Shown here one piece after another: positions 1 to 6,661 of a DNA stretch of 64,000 nt. Position numbers and translations under genes: made by a program. The stretch comes from Mesobacillus subterraneus (GTDB taxonomy: Bacteria; Bacillota; Bacilli; Bacillales; Cytobacillaceae): contig NZ_JAMBOF010000003.1 of assembly GCF_023715485.1 (NCBI RefSeq), forward strand, positions 310,001 to 374,000, written 5' to 3'. Below the pieces are notes generated by a model. It was not told the origin of the DNA. It did not search any database and saw only the letters and a program-made list of their open reading frames with translations. Position 1 is the first letter of the stretch. The number at the start of each line of letters is the position of its first letter.

Positions 1-380
1 AGTTGTTCTACGATATTGGATACTTTTCGAGTGGAAACTCCATTTACGACCATTTCAAGCATAGAGAGGACAAAAGCCTGGTCACATCGAGCGTATTGTT
101 CAAACACACTGGTAGAAAAATCACCACTTCGAGTACGAGGCACTCTCAGTACTATCTTTCCAATGCTTAATAAAAGTTCTCGTTCATAGTATCCGTTTCT
201 GTAGTCGTGACGACTAGGTGTGCGCTCATAGGCACTTGCTTTTAAATGGTCATCACGCTCTTTTTCCATGAACTCATTTAATACCAAGACAATGGATGCC
301 TTGATCACAGAATCGATGTTTGAATCCATGACGGATTCTTTTAAAATGTCAAGATTTAGGTTAAACTGTAATTGAGTCAT
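1..380 (-). CDS. IS256-family (mutator-type) transposase, N-terminal part, cut by window edge
   Basis: The reading frame on the minus strand starts at the ATG complementary to 378-380, after a GGAGG-like site at about 388-393, and runs off the left edge. It encodes about 126 residues beginning MTQLQFNLNLDILKESVMDS. The opening residues, the segment NEFMEKERDDHLKASAYERT and the following HDYRNGYYERELLLSIGKI are typical of the N-terminal region of IS256-family DDE transposases. These enzymes cut and paste the element through its terminal inverted repeats. The DDE catalytic domain lies outside the window, so it cannot be said whether the gene is intact. The outer end of the element follows at about 452-478. 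Confidence 0.9.
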   Translation of the reverse strand, partial: MTQLQFNLNLDILKESVMDSNIDSVIKASIVLVLNEFMEKERDDHLKASAYERTPSRHDYRNGYYERELLLSIGKIVLRVPRTRSGDFSTSVFEQYARCDQAFVLSMLEMVVNGVSTRKVSNIVEQ

Positions 381-451
381 AATTAATTCCTCCACATTGT
401 TTTCGTCGCTGATAACATTGTTGACTAAAGGAATTAATTTGACTCATTTTC

Positions 452-478
452 TTTTTACACAATTATATGGGCTTAATC
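452..478. mobile_element. Terminal inverted repeat, outer end of the IS256-family element
   Basis: Read on the minus strand the segment contains ATATAATTGTGTAAAAAG, which resembles the ends of IS256-family elements. It lies about 70 bp upstream of the transposase start. The 52-bp repeat array begins immediately outside it, and the first repeat linker lacks its left part, so the element was inserted into the array. An 8-9 bp target duplication cannot be checked because the other end is outside the window. The exact terminal base is uncertain by a few bases. Confidence 0.7.
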
Positions 479-942
479 TAAGAGTCGACGAAAACAGGTC
501 GCCAATAATGCCGATTGGTGACCTAAAATCTCAGATTCACTGAAAACTGGTCACCAATGATGCCGATTGGTGACCTAAAATCCGAGAGTGAATGAAAACA
601 GGTCACCAATAATGCCGATTGGTGACCTAAAATCCGAGAGTGAATGAAAACAGGTCACCAATGATGCAGATTGGTGACCTAAAATCTAAGAGTCGACGAA
701 AACAGGTCACCCATGATACAGATTGGTGACCTAAAATCTAAGAGTGAATGAAAACAGGTCACCAATGATACAGATTGGTGACCTAAAATCCGGGAGTAGA
801 TGAAAACAGGTCACCAATAATGCCGATTGGTGACCTAAAATCCGAGAGTGAATGAAAACAGGTCACAATGATGCCGATTGGTGACCTAGAATCCGAGAGT
901 CGATGAAAACAGGTCACCAATGAAGCTGATTGGGGACCAACC
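478..942. repeat. Tandem array 1: nine 52-bp hairpin repeats
   Basis: Unit starts (GAAAACAGGTC) fall at 490, 542, 594, 646, 698, 750, 802, 854 and 905. The period is exactly 52 bp except for one copy that has lost a base. Each unit holds a near-perfect inverted repeat, GGTCACCAAT and ATTGGTGACC, around a 7-nt loop, then a linker of about 25 nt. The last copy at 905 is degenerate. The array lies between the inserted IS and the 3' end of azoR. Frames that run through it are repeat artefacts. The unit is homologous, in reverse orientation, to the array at 26410-26784. Confidence 0.95.
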
Positions 943-990
943 GGCTTATCCTCTCTGTTTTTTCTAATTACTATAGTAACTCTGCACAAT

Positions 991-1030
991 GCAAAAAGCA
1001 GGACAGCAGAATTGCTGACCTGCTTTTTGC
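991..1030. terminator. Bidirectional intrinsic terminator downstream of azoR
   Basis: The arms GCAAAAAGCAGG (991-1002) and CCTGCTTTTTGC (1019-1030) are perfectly complementary. They enclose a second perfect stem, CAGCA/TGCTG, so the whole forms a long hairpin with a T-run on either strand. It ends the minus-strand azoR transcript. Confidence 0.85.
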
Positions 1031-1037
1031 AAATCCC

Positions 1038-1673
1038 TTAGAACGTATATGCAAGATCCTTCGCACGGGCAATTCCATTCTCTTTGATTTCCTGTGCTTT
1101 TTCTGGGTTAGCATTATGGCCTTCCAGGAACAGACCTTCAGTTGAAGGTACACCGAAGAAGTTCATAATTGTTTCGATGTAGCGGTGTCCCATTTCCATA
1201 TTTGCTGCAGGACCTTCTGAGTAATATCCTCCGCGCGCCTGAATGTGGAGAACCTTTTTGTCTGTCATCAAACCGACAGGGCCTTCCTGTGTGTACCTGA
1301 ATGTTTTGCCAGCTACTGCAACTGCATCAAGATATGCCTTCATAACTGGAGGGAATGAGAAGTTCCAAAGCGGTGTAACAAATACAATTTTGTCTGCTGC
1401 CGTGAACTGGTCAACAAGTTCAGCAAGACGGCCGATTTTTGCCTGCTCGTCTGCAGATAGCGCTGCGAATTCAGTGCCTTTTTGCAGCTTTCCCCAGCCT
1501 CCTAAAACATCTGCATCGATGTGCGGAATGTTTTCCTTAAATAAATCCAGTTGAATGATCTCATCGTTCTTGTTCAATTCCTTGTACGTCTCGATGAACG
1601 CCTTTCCTGCTGCCAAACTGAAGGATTGCTCCTCGGTTAGCGGATGTGCTGTGATGTATAAAACCGTTGCCAT
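1038..1673 (-). CDS. azoR: FMN-dependent NADH-azoreductase / quinone reductase
   Basis: The 211-residue protein is full length for the AzoR (AcpD) family, flavodoxin-fold enzymes that use NADH to reduce azo dyes and quinones by two electrons. An N-terminal strand VLYITAHP leads into the flavin phosphate loop. The flavin-binding segment [10 protein letters not shown] lies at residues 101-110 and ARGGYYSEG at 146-154. In Bacillus the two azoR paralogues belong to the thiol-stress regulons of MhqR or YodB, which fits the neighbouring catDE-like genes. Operator-like ATCTCGAA/TTCGAGAT half-sites lie upstream at 1726-1756. The family is clear; the preferred substrate is not determined by the sequence. 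Confidence 0.93.
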   Translation of the reverse strand: MATVLYITAHPLTEEQSFSLAAGKAFIETYKELNKNDEIIQLDLFKENIPHIDADVLGGWGKLQKGTEFAALSADEQAKIGRLAELVDQFTAADKIVFVTPLWNFSFPPVMKAYLDAVAVAGKTFRYTQEGPVGLMTDKKVLHIQARGGYYSEGPAANMEMGHRYIETIMNFFGVPSTEGLFLEGHNANPEKAQEIKENGIARAKDLAYTF

Positions 1674-1725
1674 GATGTAATTCCACCTTTTTTTTGATGT
1701 ATTGTAAATAATTTGAGAATTTTAA

Positions 1726-1756
1726 ATCTCGAATTAAAAAGTGTTTACTTCGAGAT
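1726..1756. promoter_or_regulatory. Inverted repeat upstream of azoR, MhqR-operator-like half sites
   Basis: The 8-bp arms ATCTCGAA (1726-1733) and TTCGAGAT (1749-1756) are exact inverse complements with a 15-bp spacer. The contiguous form of this motif, ATCTCGAATTCGAGAT, is the MhqR operator of B. subtilis as I recall it, and MhqR represses azoR2 there. Here the two halves are pulled apart by about 1.5 helical turns. Either a second repressor dimer contacts each half or the site is a related but distinct operator. No mhqR gene is present in the window. Confidence 0.55.
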
Positions 1757-1812
1757 AATACTCCGTTTTAAAAGTGTGGTCAATAAAATTGCTCACTAGA
1801 AAATGCTTTACT

Positions 1813-2175
1813 TTATCTTAAAGTTTTCAAGGCTCCGGTCCACACTACAACCTCATCTAGCATGGTGTTGACATTATTAAGATGCAGGGCTTGTGGCTTG
1901 AATTCAGCACCATTTTCAAAGTCTGTAAATAATGACAATGTTGGATGTGTACGGATGTCAGCAATTTTCAATTCACCGCAGATTCCTCTTAGATGCTACG
2001 CCGCACATGCACCGCCAGTTGATCCATAACTTACAATGCCAGCTGCCTTGTTGTTCCATGCCTCACGCGCAAAATCTAGCGCGTTTTCAAAGCACCGGTG
2101 ATACTGTGATATTCCTGCACGATGACGAATCCATCAAGGAATGCGAGCTTTTCATTCCAACTTCCACCACATGAA
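1813..2175 (-). pseudogene. Decayed NADPH-dependent FMN reductase (C-terminal remnant)
   Basis: Minus-strand frames together read like an FMN_red-family flavin/quinone reductase. A first piece WNEKLAFLDGFVIVQEYHS is followed, in another frame, by ALDFAREAWNNKAAGIVSYG and STGGACAA. After an in-frame TAG near 2000 the frame continues with HLRGICGELKIADIRTHPTL and ends at the TAA at 1813-1815. The lesions are a frameshift near 2075, the TAG stop and loss of everything upstream of about 2175. The remnant lies 6 bp downstream of catE and in the same direction, so it may once have been the third gene of the catDE operon. Confidence 0.85.
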
Positions 2176-2180
2176 TTCAA

Positions 2181-3053
2181 TTAATTTCCTTTGCTGCCAG
2201 CTGCTGTTTCTAGGTTGATGCGGTTTCCTGAAGGATCAACAGTATACACACCATACTCTTCTTCTGTAACAGATGCTCCGATTTCTTTTAACCGGGCAAT
2301 CGTTGCAATTACCGACTCTTCATTCGGCAATACCAATGTAAATGATTCAAGACCTGCACTGTTAACTGGTGGTTTAGGCGCACCTATGCCATTCCAGGTA
2401 TTCAGTCCGATATGGTGATGGTATTTACCTGATGAAATGAATAAAGCCTGTGATCCATAACGGCAAACCACTTCGAATCCAAGACCTTTTGTATAAAATT
2501 CCTCTGTATTGGCTAATTCGGAAACATGTAAATGGATATGCCCCATTATTGTCCCTGCCGGGAGTCCATTCCATGATTCATCCTTTCCTTCTGCAAGCAG
2601 ATTTTCTGCATCCAGCGCTTGGGTAGCCATCACTACTTCGTTATCATTCCAATCCCATTTTGACGCTGGGCGATCTGTATAGATTTCAATCCCATTGCCA
2701 TCAGGATCCGCTAAATAGAGGGCTTCACTTACAAGGTGGTCGGATGCTCCCTGCAGAGGATAGCCTAACTTAAGAAAGTGCCTAACAATATTTGCTAAAT
2801 CAGAACGCTGTGGCAATAAAAGCGCAAAATGGTATAGTCCTGCGGTTCTTGCCTGTTTTGGTATGACGTCTTCTGGCTGTTCAATCGATAGTAAGACTGT
2901 CTTTCCGTCAGCAGTCAGCTTAGCTGATCTTTCCGTTTGTTCATATACTTTGAAGCCAATAACTTCTTTATAGAAGGCAAGTGCACGCTCGAAATTTTGT
3001 ACTTTAAGATTTACCTGCCCTACAAAAGTAACCGGCGGCTGATGAAAATTCAT
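2181..3053 (-). CDS. catE: Catechol-2,3-dioxygenase-like ring-cleaving dioxygenase (two VOC domains)
   Basis: Starting at the ATG preceded by AAGGAGGA (3061-3070), the protein has 290 residues, close to B. subtilis CatE. It has two vicinal-oxygen-chelate modules: the first opens with VGQVNLKVQNFERALAFY and the second with MGHIHLHVSELANTEEFY. The usual extradiol iron ligands can be placed in GHIHLHV (His), HHHIGLNTW (His) and RINLE (Glu). Such enzymes open catechol rings and remove toxic quinone precursors. The gene follows the DoxX gene catD by 25 bp, as in the catDE operon of B. subtilis. An upstream in-frame start at 3107 lies inside catD and lacks a ribosome binding site. Substrate range is inferred from the family. 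Confidence 0.88.
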   Translation of the reverse strand: MNFHQPPVTFVGQVNLKVQNFERALAFYKEVIGFKVYEQTERSAKLTADGKTVLLSIEQPEDVIPKQARTAGLYHFALLLPQRSDLANIVRHFLKLGYPLQGASDHLVSEALYLADPDGNGIEIYTDRPASKWDWNDNEVVMATQALDAENLLAEGKDESWNGLPAGTIMGHIHLHVSELANTEEFYTKGLGFEVVCRYGSQALFISSGKYHHHIGLNTWNGIGAPKPPVNSAGLESFTLVLPNEESVIATIARLKEIGASVTEEEYGVYTVDPSGNRINLETAAGSKGN

Positions 3054-3078
3054 ATCTGTTTCCTCCTTTTGATATCGC

Positions 3079-3486
3079 TTAAGCATTTTTTGATTGAAAA
3101 AGTACATTTTCCAATGCGAAAAGTGACTTATTTGTCATCGCTAGATAAATAGAGATGGCCAGTAAAGCTAAATCCAATTCATACCCAGCCATTTGCCCGT
3201 TTCCAAGGAATCCGCCAGCCAGTTTCACTTTTACGATCGCTACAGCCAGAACGATCGCAAATAAGATTGAGATTATTCTTGTACCCATTCCCAGCAGCAT
3301 TGCCAAGCCGCCAACTAATTCAATGATTGCTACAAGATACGCTGTAAAACCTGGCAATCCAAGGCTTTCAAAGAAACCAGCTGTGTTTTCAATTCCACCC
3401 TGGAACTTTGCTGCACCATGAATTAAAAATGTTATACCCAATATTACCCTTAAAATCGTTGCGCCTGCTTCATTATTTTTTATCAT
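3079..3486 (-). CDS. catD: DoxX-family membrane protein, CatD-like
   Basis: The 135-residue protein has four predicted membrane segments and the DoxX opening (LRVILGITFLIHGAAKFQGG). It is the first gene of an apparent two-gene operon with catE. In B. subtilis the equivalent CatD is also a DoxX protein of unknown biochemical role, made with the dioxygenase under quinone stress. A good ribosome binding site (GGAGGAAAAGG) precedes the ATG at 3484-3486. The promoter region carries two TTAC-N5-GTAA palindromes shared with the divergent regulator gene. Family assignment is firm; the CatD name rests on gene order. Confidence 0.85.
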   Translation of the reverse strand: MIKNNEAGATILRVILGITFLIHGAAKFQGGIENTAGFFESLGLPGFTAYLVAIIELVGGLAMLLGMGTRIISILFAIVLAVAIVKVKLAGGFLGNGQMAGYELDLALLAISIYLAMTNKSLFALENVLFQSKNA

Positions 3487-3559
3487 TTGCCTTTTCCTCC
3501 AATTAGATGAATTTTAACGAGTATATTAACTGCAGTTTAATATATAAGTCGTTAGTTAG

Positions 3560-3608
3560 TTACTTTATGTAAGTAATTATATTTTTGTAATTTAATTACG
3601 TCAAGTAA
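3560..3608. promoter_or_regulatory. Two TTAC-N5-GTAA palindromes between catD and the HxlR regulator
   Basis: The AT-rich 188-bp divergent intergenic region contains TTACtttatGTAA (3560-3572) and TTACgtcaaGTAA (3596-3608). Their centres are 36 bp apart. Identical arms with a constant 5-bp spacer between divergent genes are what a dimeric winged-helix repressor such as the adjacent HxlR/DUF24 protein would need. I infer that it represses catDE and itself from here. Confidence 0.6.
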
Positions 3609-3674
3609 TTATTTTATAAAAAGTAATTTATTTTTTAGCTGATGTGTTTATAATATAAGTAAGGAGTGATGAAA

Positions 3675-3983
3675 ATGGATAAGTCGATTTGTCCCAGATT
3701 CGAAAAAGCGATGACCATCCTTAGCCAGCGATGGACTGGAATGATCATATATCAGCTGCTTTCTGGACCGCAGCGCTTTTGCACCATTGAATCCTCCATA
3801 GGAGTGAGTGGCAGAGTGCTTTCAGAGCGATTGAAGGATTTGGAGATCGAAGGGATTGTAAAACGTAAAGTTTATCCAGACACTCCAGTCCGAATCGAAT
3901 ACTCATTGACTGATAAAGGGATTGCGCTTGAACCTCTTATGAGGGATATTGAAAAATGGTCACAGAGCTGGCTGGAAGTATAA
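3675..3983 (+). CDS. HxlR/DUF24-family redox-sensing transcription regulator (YodB/CatR type)
   Basis: The ATG at 3675 sits 8 nt after AAGGAG (3661-3666) and gives a 102-residue protein. It is a winged-helix protein with the DUF24 core: RWTGMIIYQLLSGPQRF, then LSERLKDLEIEGIVKRKVY, then the wing residues TPVRIEYSLTDKG. A cysteine at residue 6, in ICPRFE, matches the position of the redox-active N-terminal cysteine of YodB and CatR, which loses DNA binding when modified by quinones or diamide. It is transcribed divergently from catD. The class is certain; which of the B. subtilis paralogues it matches is not. Confidence 0.9.
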   Translation: MDKSICPRFEKAMTILSQRWTGMIIYQLLSGPQRFCTIESSIGVSGRVLSERLKDLEIEGIVKRKVYPDTPVRIEYSLTDKGIALEPLMRDIEKWSQSWLEV

Positions 3984-4023
3984 AAAATAGATTTCCAATA
4001 GGGATCCAATATGAAATTTCTTG

Positions 4024-4053
4024 AAAAAGCACTCGGCCACCGAGTGCTTTTTT
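4024..4053 (+). terminator. Intrinsic terminator after the HxlR regulator gene
   Basis: AGCACTCGG (4028-4036) and CCGAGTGCT (4040-4048) form a 9-bp stem with a 3-nt loop, followed by a T-run. The preceding A-run makes it work weakly in the other direction too. Confidence 0.9.
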
Positions 4054-4057
4054 GCAT

Positions 4058-4088
4058 TAAAAAAAGACGTATGCCCATTCATACGCCT
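4058..4088 (-). terminator. Intrinsic terminator after dps
   Basis: On the minus strand GGCGTATG and CATACGTC pair around a 6-nt loop and are followed by seven T residues, 30 bp after the dps stop. Confidence 0.8.
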
Positions 4089-4116
4089 TACTAGAACTTC
4101 ACATTATGATTTTCTT

Positions 4117-4554
4117 TTACCGGCCTAAAAAAGAGTTAAGCATCCAGACATGCTTCTCCAGCCCTGATTGAATCGAAAGTAGCAAATCGCCTGTCGTTTC
4201 ATCATTTGCTGCATCTGCCAATTCCATTCCTTGCTTCAATTCCTGGATCATTGTTGAATAGTCTTCTACTATAGTTGCGACCATTTTCTGTGCTGTTTCT
4301 CTTCCCTCAGCTTCTTTTACCGAGGATTGCTCCAAAGCTCCTGCCATTGTTGCAACTGGCTTGTCCCCCATAGCCAGCAGCCTTTCTGCGAGTTCATCGA
4401 TATGCAGGGCAGCTTCGTTGTAAAGCTCTTCAAACTTTGCATGCAAGGTGAAAAATTCAGGTCCTGTTACATACCAATGATAGTTATGAAGCTTGATAAA
4501 CATCACGCTCCAGTTCGCAATTTGCCTGTTGACCGCTTGAGACAATTCACTCAT
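4117..4554 (-). CDS. dps: Dps-family ferritin-like DNA-protection protein
   Basis: The 145-residue protein has the length and residues of Dps (MrgA-type) mini-ferritins, which assemble as 12-mers, oxidise ferrous iron with peroxide and store it, shielding DNA. The ferroxidase ligands are all visible: His26 in HNYHW, His38 in FFTLHAKF, Asp53 and Glu57 in HIDELAERL. Their spacing of 12, 15 and 4 matches E. coli Dps. The ATG follows a GGAGGG site. It stands alone between terminators. I do not see a convincing PerR box upstream. Confidence 0.93.
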   Translation of the reverse strand: MSELSQAVNRQIANWSVMFIKLHNYHWYVTGPEFFTLHAKFEELYNEAALHIDELAERLLAMGDKPVATMAGALEQSSVKEAEGRETAQKMVATIVEDYSTMIQELKQGMELADAANDETTGDLLLSIQSGLEKHVWMLNSFLGR

Positions 4555-4781
4555 TTGAATCCCTCCAATTCATATGTACGGCTTAATTATAGTCCAAGAT
4601 TATCCAGCAATGGCCGTAATCACGAATTGTTCACAGTACTGTCAACTTTCGTTAAATCGCTGATTTTTTCTAGACAAGTTCTGTGCCAGTACCGGCGCAA
4701 AATCCATAATTCTCCATAAACTATACATAAAAAGAGATAAATTTCTCCAAACTATATGTATAGAACTGGAGGTGATCGTAA

Positions 4782-4994
4782 ATGGGATTACTAAATGCGC
4801 TGAACCAGTGGAGAAATACGCGATATGAGAATCATGTTACTAATATGAAAGAACAGAATAAATGCCCTGACTGCTACGGAAGAGGATTCTATCCGTTTTC
4901 CGCCAATGAGTTTGTTTATTATGCCGCACCGTACGAATGTCCTGGCTGCAATGGCAGCGGACTGTATTCCGACTGGGATACCAGCGCGAATTGA
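4782..4994 (+). CDS. Small zinc-finger protein with two CxxCxGxG motifs
   Basis: The 70-residue protein has the DnaJ-type zinc-binding repeats CPDCYGRG and CPGCNGSG, separated by an aromatic-rich segment (YPFSANEFVYYAAPYE). The N-terminal 25 residues are helical and basic. Homologues are common in Bacillus and, as I recall, are sometimes annotated as methionine aminopeptidase, which nothing in this sequence supports. Four cysteines could hold one zinc ion. The start follows GGAGGTGAT with good spacing. An 8-bp inverted repeat CTATACAT...ATGTATAG lies in the leader at about 4720-4763. Function is unknown. Confidence 0.85.
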   Translation: MGLLNALNQWRNTRYENHVTNMKEQNKCPDCYGRGFYPFSANEFVYYAAPYECPGCNGSGLYSDWDTSAN

Positions 4995-5001
4995 TGTCCA
5001 A

Positions 5002-5036
5002 AAAACTGGCCGCTGCAAGATGCAGCGGCCAGTTTT
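5002..5036. terminator. Bidirectional terminator between the zinc-finger gene and namZ
   Basis: AAAACTGGCCGCTGCA (5002-5017) and its exact inverse complement (5021-5036) form a 16-bp stem with a 3-nt loop. It serves the convergent genes on both sides. Confidence 0.93.
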
Positions 5037-5057
5037 CATTTCTTGTGATGTTCGTTT

Positions 5058-6329
5058 TTAATAGATAAGGTATTCTTCTCTCACCTGTTTAAACTGATTT
5101 AATTCATCTTCCCACTGTGCTTTGATTTCTTCGACAGATTGTCCATTTTCAATCGCTTCCCTGATCCATCCGTTACCTGTCAAAAGGTCGAAGAAGGAAA
5201 TTCCCCTGCTGTCTTCTGGACGGAACTGGAAATCTTCCGGATACATATCATGAATCGTTTTTACAAGGTGAAGACCTGTTTCAACTGGCTTGAATGAGTT
5301 GCGGTCAGTGATATGGATCTGGATGCCATGCGAAAGGGTCCCGGCATGCTTTGAAAAAGTCGGAATGAACGATGCAGCCCGGAATTTGACCCCTGGAAGA
5401 TCCAAAGAGTTCAATTCTTCAGCAAGGTCGTCTGAATTGATGAAAGGCGCGCCAATCAGTTCAAACGGTTTGGTCGTCCCTCTTCCTTCCGATACATTCG
5501 TCCCTTCAATCAAAGCAGCTCCCGGATAAACTAGTGCCGTTTCAAGTGTAGGCATGTTTGGTGAAGGCGGAACGAATTCAAGCGGTGTTTCATCATAGAA
5601 CATATTTCGCTTCCAGCCATCCATTTCCACTACTGTTAAATCTGCTCCGATATTAAATTCTTTATTGAAGAGCTTGGCGAGTTCACCTACCGTCATGCCA
5701 TGGCGCAACGGGATTTCATAGTTTCCAACAAATGATTTGTATTCAGTTTCAAGCACTGGTCCCTCCACTTTATATCCGCCAAGGGGATTCGGGCGATCCA
5801 GGACGATGAAGGGAATGTTGTTTTCCTTCGCAGCTTCCATTGCATATGCCATCGTATAGATGTAAGTGTAGAACCTTGTCCCCACATCCTGGATATCAAA
5901 CAGCAGGACATCGACATTCTCAAGCATCTCTGGTGTTGGCTTCTTTGTTTTACCATAGAGACTGTAGACAGGAAGATTTGTTTTCTCATCGATGTAATAT
6001 TCAACATAAGCTCCTGCCTGTGCACTTCCCCGGACACCATGCTCTGGTCCGTATAAAGCAGTCAATTCCACATCCGGGTCATTGAAAAGCAGGTCAACAA
6101 CACTGGTAAGATTTTGGTCAATGCCAGTCGGATTCGTGATCAAACCTACGCGCTTGCCTTTGATCAAATCCTTATGCTCCTCGAGAAGCGTTTCCGCTCC
6201 TACTTTGAACTTCTTGTGATCCTGGCTTTTGCCCTGGCCATTATCATGGTTCGCCATTGCTGCCGTCAGAGAGGAGAGAATCAAGACAGTTGTTAGGATT
6301 GTAACTAGCCATTTTTTCAACGCTATCAC
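5058..6329 (-). CDS. namZ: Exo-beta-N-acetylmuramidase (DUF1343), secreted
   Basis: The 423-residue protein starts with a signal peptide (basic start, then VTILTTVLILSSLTAAMA) and contains the DUF1343 fold. Family segments include GKRVGLITNPTGID, ALYGPEHGVRG, FDIQDVGTRFYTYIYTM, LDRPNPLGG and EGTNVSEGRGTTKPF. The B. subtilis orthologue YbbC (NamZ) releases N-acetylmuramic acid from the non-reducing end of muropeptide-free glycan chains. It works with NagZ and AmiE, whose genes lie just upstream in the same orientation and the same order as in B. subtilis. A terminator after nagZ suggests it may also have its own promoter in the 330-bp gap. No murQ, murR or murP lies in the window. Confidence 0.92.
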   Translation of the reverse strand: MIALKKWLVTILTTVLILSSLTAAMANHDNGQGKSQDHKKFKVGAETLLEEHKDLIKGKRVGLITNPTGIDQNLTSVVDLLFNDPDVELTALYGPEHGVRGSAQAGAYVEYYIDEKTNLPVYSLYGKTKKPTPEMLENVDVLLFDIQDVGTRFYTYIYTMAYAMEAAKENNIPFIVLDRPNPLGGYKVEGPVLETEYKSFVGNYEIPLRHGMTVGELAKLFNKEFNIGADLTVVEMDGWKRNMFYDETPLEFVPPSPNMPTLETALVYPGAALIEGTNVSEGRGTTKPFELIGAPFINSDDLAEELNSLDLPGVKFRAASFIPTFSKHAGTLSHGIQIHITDRNSFKPVETGLHLVKTIHDMYPEDFQFRPEDSRGISFFDLLTGNGWIREAIENGQSVEEIKAQWEDELNQFKQVREEYLIY

Positions 6330-6437
6330 TCCTGTTTTTATAATTGGTTGAATCTTATTTGAAGATTGACATAGAGTTCAATCAATATTCGACTGCAACT
6401 CTATTAAAATTACTTTTATGAGGCTGAAATAAGAGAG

Positions 6438-6558
6438 TTATTCTAAATTTTTTCGATATATTCCTAAACCCAGCTGCTTTATTCCTAATTTTTTCGTTAT
6501 ATTCCTTAAACCAGACTTGTTATTCCTGAATTTCTTGTTTTATTCCTAAATACGGCCG
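6438..6558. repeat. Three tandem 41-bp AT-rich repeats between nagZ and namZ
   Basis: Copies begin with TTATTC at 6438, 6479 and 6520, a period of exactly 41 bp. Each copy contains two TATTCC(T)AA segments about 20 bp apart, giving a half-period of two helical turns. The rest of the 6330-6661 gap is AT-rich upstream sequence of namZ and the nagZ terminator. No gene is visible there. Confidence 0.75.
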
Positions 6559-6625
6559 ACCCTAGTTTAAGGATTAATATTAGGGAGGAGTGCTCCCCCG
6601 GAGATATCGAAATGAATAAAATAAA

Positions 6626-6653
6626 AGGCAGGCGCAAATCATGAAGCCTGCCT
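6626..6653 (-). terminator. Terminator after nagZ
   Basis: AGGCAGGC and GCCTGCCT pair around a 12-nt loop. On the minus strand a T-rich run follows, 9 bp beyond the nagZ stop. Confidence 0.8.
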
Positions 6654-6661
6654 ATTCACAT

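Noticed and set aside
478-942. CRISPR array
   Set aside because: The 52-bp units repeat as a whole with near-identical content. There are no unique spacers of constant length and no cas genes.
783-989. Reading frame of 68 codons on the minus strand through the repeats
   Set aside because: Its product consists of repeated SPIGII-type segments dictated by the 52-bp repeat, with no ribosome binding site. It is an artefact of the array.
1932-2174. Plus-strand frame of 80 codons over the decayed reductase
   Set aside because: The minus strand has clear protein homology in broken frames; the plus-strand frame is a shadow of it.
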